This document shows positions 16,863 through 24,980 of a stretch of 48,690 nt of DNA, in pieces (position 1 is the first letter of the stretch; each line of letters begins with the position of its first letter). The notes below the pieces were generated by a model. It searched no databases and was not told the origin of the DNA. It saw only the letters and a program-made list of their open reading frames with translations. Source of the stretch: Pirellulales bacterium (lineage in GTDB: Bacteria > Planctomycetota > Planctomycetia > Pirellulales > JAICIG01); contig DATLUO010000047.1 of the NCBI GenBank assembly GCA_035533075.1, forward strand, positions 1 through 48,690, written 5' to 3'. A program made the translations under genes and the position numbers.

Positions 16863-17732
16863 ATGTCCGAGGGCATAGCCACATTGACTGAGCCGGCGAA
16901 GAGCGAGCAAACGCCGCTGGCGCCGCGCCCGTGGCTGGCCGCGGGCACGCTTTGCCGGCGAGAGCTGGTGCGCTTCGTGCGGCAGCGCAACCGCGTGTTT
17001 GGGGCGATCGGCCAGCCGATCATCTTCTGGCTGCTGTTCGGGTTCGGCCTCGGCCGCTCGTTTCGCTTGCCGGCCGCCGGCGGACAATCGATGAACTACC
17101 TGGAGTATTTTTTTCCCGGCACGTTGGTGCTGATCCTGCTGTTCACGGCGATTTTCGCGACGATCTCGATCATCGAAGACCGCCGCGAGGGCTTTTTGCA
17201 GTCGGTGCTCGTGGCGCCGCTGCCGCGTTGGTCGCTGGTGCTGGGCAAAGTGCTGGGCGGTACGCTCATCGCCCTGGCACAGGGGCTGGTGTTCTTGCTG
17301 CTGGGCCTGACGGTCGGGCTGAAGTTTTCCGCCGTCTCGCTGGCGGCGATCGGGCTGTTCAGCTTTCTGATCGCCTTCGCCCTGACGGCGCTCGGCTTCC
17401 TGATTGCCTGGCGGCTCGATTCGACGCAGGGCTTTCACGCCATCATGAGCGTTTTTCTGATGCCGATGTGGCTGCTCTCCGGCGCGTTTTTTCCGGCCGA
17501 CCGCGGCGGCCCGGCGGGCACAGTCTGGCTGGCCTGGCTGATGCGGGCCAATCCGCTCACTTACGGCGTGGCCGGTTTGCGGCGGCTGATCTATTGGGGC
17601 GCGCCAACGCCGCCGACCGGCGACCTGCCGGCGATGAGCACCTGCTGCCTGGTTACGCTGGCCTTCGCGGCGGTCACTTTCGCGCTTTGCATGCAGGTCG
17701 TGGGCAAGCGCACGACGGGAGATTTGCTATGA
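16863..17732 (+). CDS. ABC-2 type transporter permease
   Basis: The 289-residue product has an N-terminal cytoplasmic arm (RRELVRFVRQRNRVFGAIGQP) and six hydrophobic segments beginning with IIFWLLFGFG. The sequences EDRREGFLQSVLVAPLPRWSL and MPMWLLSGAFFP are typical of ABC-2 permeases. No ATPase gene lies next to it, which is odd because such permeases need one. In related genomes this type of permease often sits with SCO and DUF420 genes in oxidase-assembly clusters (from memory). It overlaps the SCO gene by ATGA, so they are co-translated. The exported substrate is unknown. Confidence 0.88.
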   Translation: MSEGIATLTEPAKSEQTPLAPRPWLAAGTLCRRELVRFVRQRNRVFGAIGQPIIFWLLFGFGLGRSFRLPAAGGQSMNYLEYFFPGTLVLILLFTAIFATISIIEDRREGFLQSVLVAPLPRWSLVLGKVLGGTLIALAQGLVFLLLGLTVGLKFSAVSLAAIGLFSFLIAFALTALGFLIAWRLDSTQGFHAIMSVFLMPMWLLSGAFFPADRGGPAGTVWLAWLMRANPLTYGVAGLRRLIYWGAPTPPTGDLPAMSTCCLVTLAFAAVTFALCMQVVGKRTTGDLL

Positions 17733-18415
17733 CGAGTCCGGCCGTAAGAGCCTGGCTGAGTTTTTTGCTGGTGGCGCTGGCGCTGTACGGATCGTTTACG
17801 ATTTGGAAGGTCTACAAAGCCAACACCACTGCGGCCGAGACGCGCCGCGAACCGACGACCGGCCGCTCGAAGTCGCTGGCCGAAGCGCTCGGGCCGGTTC
17901 CGCTCGATGAGTTTACGTTCACCGACGGCGAGGGCGAACCGTTCTCGATGCGGCAGCTCGCCGGCAAGGTCTGGGTGGCGAGCTATTTCTTCGCCACTTG
18001 TCCGGGCTTCTGTTTGCAAATGAACCAGGAAATCGCCAAAGTCGTCCGCGATCTGGACGGCGACGAGGTGACGTTCGTCAGCTTCACCGTCGATCCCGAG
18101 AACGACACGCCGGAGGAGCTGAAGAATTATGCCGAGCGCATGCAGGCCGACCCGCGGCGTTGGGTCTTCTTGACGGGCGATATGGAAAAGATTCGCGAGC
18201 TAGGCCAGCAGTATCTGAAAATGCCCGCCACCAAGGAGCATAACGACAAGCTTGTGCTGGTCGGCCGCGACGCCCGGATTCACGGCTTCTTCAGCTCCCG
18301 CGATCCGCGCGATGTAACGCGGCTGAAGCAAGAGATTGCCGAGTGTATGTCTGTGGTACAGCCGCCCTCGGCTGTTACGAAAGATCCGCCTTCGTCCGGC
18401 GAGGTGTCGGAATGA
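17729..18415 (+). CDS. SCO family copper chaperone/thioredoxin-like protein
   Basis: The 228-residue product has an N-terminal membrane anchor (AWLSFLLVALALYGSF) and a periplasmic thioredoxin fold. Copper ligands are visible: C91-P-G-F-C95 (CxxxC) and H171 in TKEHNDKLVLVG. SCO proteins deliver copper to the CuA site of cytochrome c oxidase. The family pattern VSFTVDPENDTPEEL is clear. The last 20 or so residues (MSVVQPPSAVTKDPPSSG) fall outside the fold and are encoded over a short palindromic repeat, probably a recent extension. It is coupled to both neighbours by ATGA overlaps. Confidence 0.92.
   Translation: MTSPAVRAWLSFLLVALALYGSFTIWKVYKANTTAAETRREPTTGRSKSLAEALGPVPLDEFTFTDGEGEPFSMRQLAGKVWVASYFFATCPGFCLQMNQEIAKVVRDLDGDEVTFVSFTVDPENDTPEELKNYAERMQADPRRWVFLTGDMEKIRELGQQYLKMPATKEHNDKLVLVGRDARIHGFFSSRDPRDVTRLKQEIAECMSVVQPPSAVTKDPPSSGEVSE
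18358..18375. repeat. Short palindrome encoding the SCO C-terminal tail
   Basis: ACAGCCG-CCCT-CGGCTGT forms a perfect 7-bp stem with a 4-nt loop. It lies inside the coding region, past the conserved domain. Confidence 0.7.
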
Positions 18416-18894
18416 GCCTGTGGGCGGAGGCCGACATCTGGCGGATCTTGCCGGCGACCGACGCCACGCTGAACGCGATTGCCGCCATGTTGCTCGTCAT
18501 CGGCTATGCGCTCATCAAGCAAGGCCGCGAGACGGCCCACAAATGGACCATGCTGGCGGCCTTCGGCGTCTCCACGGTGTTCCTGGCCTGCTATTTGACG
18601 TATCACATCGGCGGCCGAATTGCCGGAAGGCCCCCCGTACCGTTCACGCAACCGCCGCCGATCAAGTATGTGTACTTTTCGATCTTAATCAGCCACGTGT
18701 TGTTGGCGTTCACGGTGCCCGTGCTGGCGATCCGCACGATCTGGCTGGGCCTGAAAGACCGCCGCGAGTCGCACCGGCGTCTGGCCTGGTGGACGTTCCC
18801 CATCTGGCTTTATGTGTCCGTGACCGGCGTGGTGATCTACGTGATGCTCTACCACGTCTATCCACCGTCGTCGGCCAACCCTATAATGCCGTGA
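18412..18894 (+). CDS. DUF420 membrane protein (CtaM-like oxidase assembly)
   Basis: The 160-residue product has four predicted transmembrane helices with conserved histidines: AHKWTM, YLTYHIGG, SHVLLAF and SHRRLAWWTFPIW. This is the DUF420 pattern. In Gram-positive bacteria the DUF420 protein CtaM is needed for heme-copper oxidase maturation; a similar role here is inferred from the family and from the adjacent SCO gene. The start ATG at 18412 overlaps the SCO stop (ATGA), and its TGA stop shares a base with the next ATG (TGATG). Confidence 0.88.
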   Translation: MSLWAEADIWRILPATDATLNAIAAMLLVIGYALIKQGRETAHKWTMLAAFGVSTVFLACYLTYHIGGRIAGRPPVPFTQPPPIKYVYFSILISHVLLAFTVPVLAIRTIWLGLKDRRESHRRLAWWTFPIWLYVSVTGVVIYVMLYHVYPPSSANPIMP

Positions 18895-19259
18895 TGCAAA
18901 CGCACGCTCGTCTTTCGATGTATGCACGCAACGTCGCTCGCTGGCTGATGCTGGCGGCGGTGCTCGCCGTCGTGATGATGACGGCCAACGATGCGCTTGC
19001 CTGCCCGATGTGCAAGGCGGCGCTCGGCAGCCACGGCCGCGATCATGGCGATCTGGTGGGGGGATTTTTTTGGAGCATCTTGTTCATGCTCTCGATGCCC
19101 TTCCTTATTTTTGGCTCGCTCAGCACGTACATGTATCTGCTCGTGCGTCGAGCACGGCGCGAGGCAGCCCAGCGCAATCCAAACCTGGACAAGCTGGCCC
19201 GTGAGAACGCCGCGAATTCTTCGGCCACCGAGCAACCGACGGCCATGTCGGCGCGATAA
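18894..19259 (+). CDS. Small secreted/membrane protein with CPMCK motif
   Basis: The 121-residue product has a hydrophobic signal segment (WLMLAAVLAVVMMTANDALA) followed at once by CPMCKAALG, a possible metal or redox site. One transmembrane helix follows (FFWSILFMLSMPFLIFGSLSTYMYLLV), then a basic cytoplasmic tail. I do not recognise a named family. As last gene of the permease-SCO-DUF420 operon it may take part in oxidase or copper handling, an inference from context. An alternative start at 18918 would shorten the leader by eight residues. Confidence 0.8.
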   Translation: MQTHARLSMYARNVARWLMLAAVLAVVMMTANDALACPMCKAALGSHGRDHGDLVGGFFWSILFMLSMPFLIFGSLSTYMYLLVRRARREAAQRNPNLDKLARENAANSSATEQPTAMSAR

Positions 19260-19273
19260 GACGGAACGGTTCG

Positions 19274-19546
19274 CTACGACGCCAGGGCCGGCGAACGCAA
19301 GGCCGTGTAGTTGACGTCGATGGCGTCGATGTATCGCACGACGCCGGCCACCCGGCGGCAGACCGCTTGGCAGAGTTGCTTCTCATAAAAACTGTGGACG
19401 CGGCCACGCAACGTGACCGTGCCATTCTGGGCCTCGACCTCCAAGTGCCGCAGTCCGGGCACATGCCGCTCGGCAAGAAAGTTGACGACTCGACGCTCGA
19501 GGTCTCGGTCGGCCAGTTCCGAAATCGACTCCGTGATTGCCTGCAT
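19274..19546 (-). CDS. BON domain protein
   Basis: The 90-residue protein is essentially one BON domain: two short helices, then LRHLEVEAQNGTVTLRGRVHSFYEKQLCQAVCRRVAGV, which carries the conserved strand-turn-strand with the central GxVxLxGxV signature. BON domains usually bind phospholipid or associate with membranes or channels. There is no signal peptide, so it may act in the cytoplasm. It converges with the oxidase-assembly operon (15 nt between stops). Confidence 0.88.
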   Translation of the reverse strand: MQAITESISELADRDLERRVVNFLAERHVPGLRHLEVEAQNGTVTLRGRVHSFYEKQLCQAVCRRVAGVVRYIDAIDVNYTALRSPALAS

Positions 19547-19817
19547 GAAAAGCTCCTGGAAAAAGGGTTCTGCCGGTCGTTCTGCAAGACGTGTGCCAAG
19601 CGGTCAAAACGGGAACAACGCCTAGGACGGTCGCCCGCTCAAGACGCGGAATTGCCGCGATTTCGCGGCCTTCGGCGTCCGCAGCCGCCCTCGCACCCCA
19701 GACAGGGACGCTTGAAAAACAGGCAAGCGTTGTTCAAAACGACTGCCAAAGCGCGCTTCTTCGCTCACTCTGAGGGCGCGCCGACCACAATTTGAGATTG
19801 TGGCCCGGTACATCGAA

Positions 19818-20537
19818 TTAGGTCGCTCGCCGCGCCTGCAACGCGGCCAGGAACTTTGCGTGCTCTGGAGAGGCAATTCCCTCTTGCAGCACGGCAAAAA
19901 CGCGCGCCAGATCCCCTTTGAGCATGGCCGTGGGATCGAGCCAAAGGCCGGGAAGGACTGAACTCTTAAGGATGCCCGCGGCGTCCGGCTGAATCGGTTG
20001 ATATCTGCCGTCGACGAGACGAAACCAATCAAGCTGCGCATCGCGGACGCGGAGAACCAGATATTCGCACACTCCATGCCGGCGGTAGACCTGCAGCTTA
20101 TCGTGCAAATCATAGTTGACGGTCGATTTGGCGACCTCGGCCACGAATTCGGGAGGACCGGCAAAGTAGTCGTCTTCGTCGATACGCGCCTGACCGCCAT
20201 AGACGGGATCGATGCACAACGCCGCGTCGGGCTGAGGTTCATTGTCCCCGTCGAAGCGGACGCTGCCGTTGTTGCCGCCAGGCAAAAACACCGGCGTCGC
20301 AGCCCGATAGTATCCCAGCCATGTCACGATATCTGAGTGGGGACCGGAATGTCCGCTGGTAACCGGCGAAGGCATATAGACTCTTCCCTCGATCAGTTCG
20401 GCTTTTTTCAGATCCGGCATCGCGGCGTAGCGGCGCTCAAATTCGACCCGTGTCAGACGATCGCCCTGCTCCAACGGCGGAATGTCTTCGGCGGGCACCG
20501 GACGGGGCGATAAAGTTTCGGTGATTGCGATGGCCAT
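19818..20537 (-). CDS. Uma2-family PD-(D/E)XK protein, downstream copy
   Basis: The 239-residue product begins MAIAITETLSPRPVP. Uma2 signatures are LTRVEFERRYAAMPDLKKAELIEGRVYM, EPQPDAALC (acidic residue), FVAEVAKST, YDLHDKLQVYRRHGVCEYLVLRV. The family has a restriction-endonuclease-like fold of unknown biological role and is greatly expanded in planctomycetes and cyanobacteria. The next gene upstream is a paralogue of identical length, 5 nt away. The first 55 or so codons are almost identical between the two, while the rest differ considerably. The two genes are probably co-transcribed, this one second. Confidence 0.92.
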   Translation of the reverse strand: MAIAITETLSPRPVPAEDIPPLEQGDRLTRVEFERRYAAMPDLKKAELIEGRVYMPSPVTSGHSGPHSDIVTWLGYYRAATPVFLPGGNNGSVRFDGDNEPQPDAALCIDPVYGGQARIDEDDYFAGPPEFVAEVAKSTVNYDLHDKLQVYRRHGVCEYLVLRVRDAQLDWFRLVDGRYQPIQPDAAGILKSSVLPGLWLDPTAMLKGDLARVFAVLQEGIASPEHAKFLAALQARRAT

Positions 20538-20542
20538 GCAGC

Positions 20543-21262
20543 TTAACCTCTGCCACGCCGCGCCTTTAAGGCTGCGACGAAATCGACGTGTTCTGGGGAG
20601 GCGATTCCTTGTTGGAGAATCTGGAACACCCGCGCAAAGTCCCATTTCACGATCGCCGCCGGGTCGAGCCACAGCCCAGGAAAGACCCTACTTTTGAAAA
20701 GACCGGAAGCGTCTTTCGAAAGGCGTTCGTAGTTGCCATTCACGAGATGAAACCAATCGATTTCCGCGTCCAGCACGCGCCAGACGACGTATTCACGGAC
20801 GCCTTGACGGCGATAGACGTGAAGTTTGTCGTGCAAATCATAACTCACGCTGGATTTGGCAACTTCGGCCACCAATTCGGGAGGTCCGGCAAAATAGTCG
20901 TCTTCGTCGATATGCGATTGACCGCCGCACGCCGCGTCGAGGGCCAAAAGCACGTCAGGCTGAGACTCGTTGTCGTTGTCGAAGCGGACCGTAGTGTTGT
21001 CGCTGAGCGACACGCCCGGCGTGCCATCCTCGTATGCCCCCAGCCAGCGAATCAGCCGTGAGTGAGGTCGGCCATGTGCGGAGGTAACCGGCGAAGGCAT
21101 ATAGACTCTTCCCTCGATCAGTTCGGCTTTTTTCAGATCCGGCATCGCGGCGTAGCGGCGCTCGAATTCGACCCGTGTCAGACGATCGCCCTGCTCCAAC
21201 GGCGGGATGTCTTTCGCGGGCACCGGACGGGGCGATAAAGTTTCGGTGATTGCGATTGCCAT
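20543..21262 (-). CDS. Uma2-family PD-(D/E)XK protein, upstream copy
   Basis: This is the first gene of the tandem pair, also 239 residues and also starting MAIAITETLSPRPVP. The acidic core residues are kept (ESQPDVLLALD, LVAEVAKSS), as are YDLHDKLHVYRRQGVREYVV and FPGLWLDP. Compared with its neighbour, residues about 60-105 and much of the C-terminal half differ, while the N-terminal DNA differs at only a handful of positions. That pattern points to gene conversion or strong constraint of the first third. The biological role is unknown. Confidence 0.92.
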   Translation of the reverse strand: MAIAITETLSPRPVPAKDIPPLEQGDRLTRVEFERRYAAMPDLKKAELIEGRVYMPSPVTSAHGRPHSRLIRWLGAYEDGTPGVSLSDNTTVRFDNDNESQPDVLLALDAACGGQSHIDEDDYFAGPPELVAEVAKSSVSYDLHDKLHVYRRQGVREYVVWRVLDAEIDWFHLVNGNYERLSKDASGLFKSRVFPGLWLDPAAIVKWDFARVFQILQQGIASPEHVDFVAALKARRGRG

Positions 21263-21310
21263 GGGAAAGTCCCAGTTGGGTTCGGGAACTTCTTTATTCT
21301 ACCCGGTTCG

Positions 21311-24300
21311 TCACGGAGCGACGAGGTCGAAGTCGCGCAACTGGCGGCCGAGATAGATGTGGTCGAACAGCGCAAAGTCGCCGTCCAAGGGCGCCAAGGC
21401 GAGACCCGTGAGCGTGAACTCACCGAAGTCGGCGAACAGATCGCGCGTCACCAGCACGAAGCCGCCGGGTAGTTGGCCGTCGATCCGCAGCGCGCCGCCG
21501 AAGCTGGCATTGGGCGCCGGTCCAGCGTCGTAGCGGTATTGGGCCGGACTCGGCGCTTGCGGCCCGAACTTGCCGTCGTGCCCAAGCTGCACGCCGATCC
21601 GCTGGCCCCCTTTCTTCTTCCAAGCGAATTGCAGGTATCGGTATTCGCCGGGGCCGGGGTTCTGGCGAATCTTGGCGGCCAAGCCGGGCAACATGCCATT
21701 GAACCGTTGCCCCGGCGTCACCTTCACGCTCGCCGCGCCGCTGAACTTTTCGTCCGTCGCCAGCGCGGGCGTGCCGTTCCCTTGGCTGAGATTCGTGACA
21801 AACTCCGCTTGGTCCTCGAAGATCGCCAACGGTTGCTCGGCCGGCAGCGGCGCGGGGCAGCCCTTCAGGTCGTCGAGCGTCCGCGCCAGATAGATGTGGT
21901 CGAACAGCGCGATTTCGCCGTCGCCGGGCGTTAATGCCAGTCCGTCCAGGCGGAAGGCCCCGAAATCGGCGAACAGATCGCGGGTCACCTCGGTCCAGCC
22001 GCTGGGCAAATTGTCGTCGATCTTGACGGCGGCCGCATTGAAACCGTTGGGCGCGGGACCGGCCTCATAGCGGAACGCCGGACCCGCCGCGCCGCGCAGC
22101 GGCCCGAACGAGCCGTTGGCGGCAAGCTGCAACAAAATGTTTTGCCCGCCGCGCTTCTTCCAGGCGAATCGCAGATAGCGGTATTGTCCCTCGCCGGGAG
22201 TCTCCGCGATGTTGACACCCAGCCCCGGCAGCTTCGCGCGGAATTTCTGGTCGGGCGTCACGCGCAACGCCGCCTGGCCGGCGTAACGGTCGGTCGTTTC
22301 CATGCTCGCCTTGCCGCCGCCCTCCGTCAGCAAACCGGCAAACGGGCCTTCGTCTTCGAACAGCCGATAAAGCGCCGGCGGCGGTCCGCCCGCAACCACA
22401 TTGACCGCGACCGGGATCTCGTTCGACTTGATCGCCACCGCCGCCGAACGATCGACCGCCACCAGCCGCACATTGGCCGCCGCGCCCGGCGGCGCATTGA
22501 AAGGGAACGAGACGGAGAACGCAAACTCGCTTTGTTCCGGCGGCAGCGTCAGCTCCGGCGAAGGGAGGTCGGGCGGCAGCCCTTCCAGCGTGAGCACCAC
22601 CGGAGACTTGAGCTGCCCGATACGGCTCAGCGAACCGGTGAGCTTGCCCGTCTCGCCGGAGCCGGCCTTGGCTTCAACTTTCGCGTCGCCCGAAAGCGTC
22701 AACACCAGCGGCGAAGTGACGGTCATTCGCCGTGCCGGCGTGACGGCCGTGGCCACCACGCCCTTGCCGTCGGCCGTCAACAGTTCGGCTTGCACCGCCA
22801 GATCGAAAGGCAGCCTTGGCAGGTCGCGAGGGACCAGCACGCTCACGGTGGACGACGACTGGTCGGCCGCGATCGTCGGCGCGCCGTCGAGCCGCAACGC
22901 GCGGTCGAGATCGTCGACCTGTTTATCCTGGTTGTTTTCCTTGATCGTCTTCTTGGGAACGATCTGCGTCGTCAACAGCGACAGCCGGACCGGGCCGGCG
23001 ACGCCCGCCGCGCGCGGCGTCTGCACTTCCAGCGGCAGCGACGAACCAAGCGGAAGCTGGTTGGCGGGCGTGCCCGGCCCCCAGTTCGCGGCCAGCGGCA
23101 AAGCTTGCGTGCCGGCCAGCGCCAACTCGTTGGCCAGCCACGGCTGATACTTGGCCAGCGGGCCGTCGGTCAGCCGGGCAAGACGCTTCAGCGACGTGTT
23201 CGGTCCGGTGCTCTCACCGATTACCGTCGCCAGCACGGGCGCGGGCTGCTGATCGCCGGCTTGCAACGTGACGAGCGCATCGGTGGCCCCGGCGGGAATC
23301 TCTTCGCCGGTCATGGTCACACCCGCCGGCAAACCGGCGACGCTGAGCTTGATCGGGCCGTTGTAGCCGGCGCGGTTTGCCCGCACGCGCATCACCGTCA
23401 CACCTTGACGCGGCAGCGGCTCGCGATCGGCGAACAGCGTGAGGCTGAAGTCAGGCTGGGCGACCGGCGTGATCGCCAGCCGATAGACGAAGTTGTCGCC
23501 GCCGCGGCCTTCCAGGTCTCTCAAAACGACGACCAAAGATTCGACGCCATTCGGCACAGTGAAATCGAGACCCGGATCGGCGGTCTGCGGACGGTCGTCG
23601 TTGCCGGCCAGTTCGCCGCCGGCCTTGTTGCGGACCGACAGCACGCCGTCGAGCGGTGAGCCGATGCGGGCGGCCAGCACGTCGAACCGCAGGGCCGTGC
23701 CCGGCGTCACGGCCACCTCATAACGATCTTCTTCCTTGGCCGCCGCCAGCCGCCCGCTGACGGCCATCGGTACCGCCAGCCGCTGCAGAGAATCGCCCGC
23801 CTTGGGCAGTTCCGCGACTTCGTCGAAGTCGCTGTAGATCACGCGCGGCCGTCCGCCGGCAAGCAGCCCCACGGCCGGCCAGGCAGCCGGGAACTCGCCG
23901 GGGACGGGAACGTCGGTCGATTCGACTTTGGTGCCCGGCGGCAGGTTGGTCGAAATCAACTCCAGCGGCGACTTGACCCCACGGCGCACGCCCAAGGGAA
24001 ACACCAGGTCGGCGTAATAGAACGTGCCGACCTTGAGCCGAAAGGTGCCCGGCCCCGGCCCGCGATAGAGAGCGTCGTGCAGCTCGACGGTGTAGCGTCC
24101 GTCGGCCGGCAGCGGCACGACAATCCGGGCGTCGCCCGCCAACGCGGCGGTCGGTGGAGCGTAGGCAATCTGCACGCCGCGAGCATCCAGCAGGTGCAAG
24201 ACGGGGTTCAACTCGATGCCCAACCGGCGGCCCTCGACGTCGATCACCACCGGTTGACCTTTTTGCCCGGTGAAGGACGTTCGCAGCACCGCACTGCCTT

Positions 24301-24703
24301 GCAGTGTTCCGGTGAGGGCGACGGGCAGCGAGCCGATCTCGGGCGAGAAGGGCAACTCCGGCAAGGCGTCAATGCCGACGCCAACGGGGGAGGAGATGCC
24401 TTGCGACGTCGCCAGCCTGAGCGGGTAGATGCCCGGCGAAACGGACCCGTCGAGCACCAGCTCGATCTGCACCTGCGTGGCGGTCGCACCCTCTTTGACC
24501 TTTTGGCTGGCGATCGGCACTGGAAGAACCAGCCGCGGATCGGGCAAGAGGTCGCTGCCGCTGACCATCACGGTTGATGTACCCAGCGGCAGTCCGCGTG
24601 CGGCGAGGCTGGAGATGGCGGGTGCTGCCGCGTGGGCCTGGGCCGCGAACAAAACGAGGAGCAGCAACGACCAAGCGCGCTGCCCTGAAAAAGAGCATTT
24701 CAT
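21311..24703 (-). CDS. Very large secreted beta-rich protein with duplicated C-terminal module
   Basis: The 1130-residue product starts with a signal peptide (RAWSLLLLVLFAAQAHAA). The next part resembles planctomycete secreted proteins with pre-peptidase C-terminal-like beta domains: FTGQKGQPVVIDVEGRRLG, DGRYTVELHDALYRGPG, EDRYEVAVTPGTALRFDV. Ig-like stretches follow around residues 450-770. Two homologous modules of about 170 residues end the protein (roughly 780-950 and 955-1130); both contain an FED start, a YRYLxFAWKKxGGQ block, a GPAPN block and a closing VTRDLFADFG...ALFDHIYL. The latter looks like a carbohydrate-binding type beta-sandwich, by inference. No catalytic motif is seen. It probably acts at the cell surface. 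ATG 24703 is chosen because the signal peptide starts there. Confidence 0.85.
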   Translation of the reverse strand: MKCSFSGQRAWSLLLLVLFAAQAHAAAPAISSLAARGLPLGTSTVMVSGSDLLPDPRLVLPVPIASQKVKEGATATQVQIELVLDGSVSPGIYPLRLATSQGISSPVGVGIDALPELPFSPEIGSLPVALTGTLQGSAVLRTSFTGQKGQPVVIDVEGRRLGIELNPVLHLLDARGVQIAYAPPTAALAGDARIVVPLPADGRYTVELHDALYRGPGPGTFRLKVGTFYYADLVFPLGVRRGVKSPLELISTNLPPGTKVESTDVPVPGEFPAAWPAVGLLAGGRPRVIYSDFDEVAELPKAGDSLQRLAVPMAVSGRLAAAKEEDRYEVAVTPGTALRFDVLAARIGSPLDGVLSVRNKAGGELAGNDDRPQTADPGLDFTVPNGVESLVVVLRDLEGRGGDNFVYRLAITPVAQPDFSLTLFADREPLPRQGVTVMRVRANRAGYNGPIKLSVAGLPAGVTMTGEEIPAGATDALVTLQAGDQQPAPVLATVIGESTGPNTSLKRLARLTDGPLAKYQPWLANELALAGTQALPLAANWGPGTPANQLPLGSSLPLEVQTPRAAGVAGPVRLSLLTTQIVPKKTIKENNQDKQVDDLDRALRLDGAPTIAADQSSSTVSVLVPRDLPRLPFDLAVQAELLTADGKGVVATAVTPARRMTVTSPLVLTLSGDAKVEAKAGSGETGKLTGSLSRIGQLKSPVVLTLEGLPPDLPSPELTLPPEQSEFAFSVSFPFNAPPGAAANVRLVAVDRSAAVAIKSNEIPVAVNVVAGGPPPALYRLFEDEGPFAGLLTEGGGKASMETTDRYAGQAALRVTPDQKFRAKLPGLGVNIAETPGEGQYRYLRFAWKKRGGQNILLQLAANGSFGPLRGAAGPAFRYEAGPAPNGFNAAAVKIDDNLPSGWTEVTRDLFADFGAFRLDGLALTPGDGEIALFDHIYLARTLDDLKGCPAPLPAEQPLAIFEDQAEFVTNLSQGNGTPALATDEKFSGAASVKVTPGQRFNGMLPGLAAKIRQNPGPGEYRYLQFAWKKKGGQRIGVQLGHDGKFGPQAPSPAQYRYDAGPAPNASFGGALRIDGQLPGGFVLVTRDLFADFGEFTLTGLALAPLDGDFALFDHIYLGRQLRDFDLVAP

Positions 24704-24733
24704 CGTGAGCGTGGGAGATTCGAGAGGCGGGAG

Positions 24734-24774
24734 GTAGGGTGGGAGCGAGCGAGCTTGCGAGCGCCGGCCCACCG
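24734..24774 (+). repeat. Dispersed repeat family A, single arm (copy A2)
   Basis: TAGGGTGGG followed by the GCGAGCTTGCGAGCGCCGGC core and CCACCGT, then a CGACGTCG tail as in other copies. It lies just upstream of the large secreted protein gene and directly abuts repeat family B. Confidence 0.88.
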
Positions 24775-24787
24775 TAGACGACGTCGA

Positions 24788-24930
24788 TTATACTTCACGC
24801 GGCCGAGAATGAGACATTTTGCCTCGAGGAGAAGCGGTGGCTGGGGCAGAGCTTGGCCAGATAGCGGCCGGTGCCTTTCAACAGCGTGGCGGCCAAGCGA
24901 TGCCCCGGTGCGTCCAACCGGGGCATCGCC
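24788..24930 (+). repeat. Dispersed repeat family B (copy B1)
   Basis: Begins TATACTTCACGCGGCCGAGA, then GGTGGCTGGGGCAGAG, and ends in a hairpin with GATGCCCCGGT and ACCGGGGCATC arms. The same order occurs at 27549-27663 and 30001-30295. Together with A2 it fills the gap between the large secreted protein and the TPR gene. Confidence 0.85.
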
Positions 24931-24980
24931 CGGCCGCCAAGATGAACGAAGTGCCAGCCTCCACTCGGCCAGGCTCTGCC

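Noticed and set aside
19547-19817. Possible gene between the BON and Uma2 genes
   Set aside because: The open frames here have no start signal or motif and read as shadow coding. I see only non-coding sequence.
22142-23659. 505-codon open frame on the plus strand opposite the large secreted protein gene
   Set aside because: It is a high-GC antisense shadow: rich in Arg, Gln and His, no recognisable motif, and the minus-strand protein has a signal peptide and ordered repeats.
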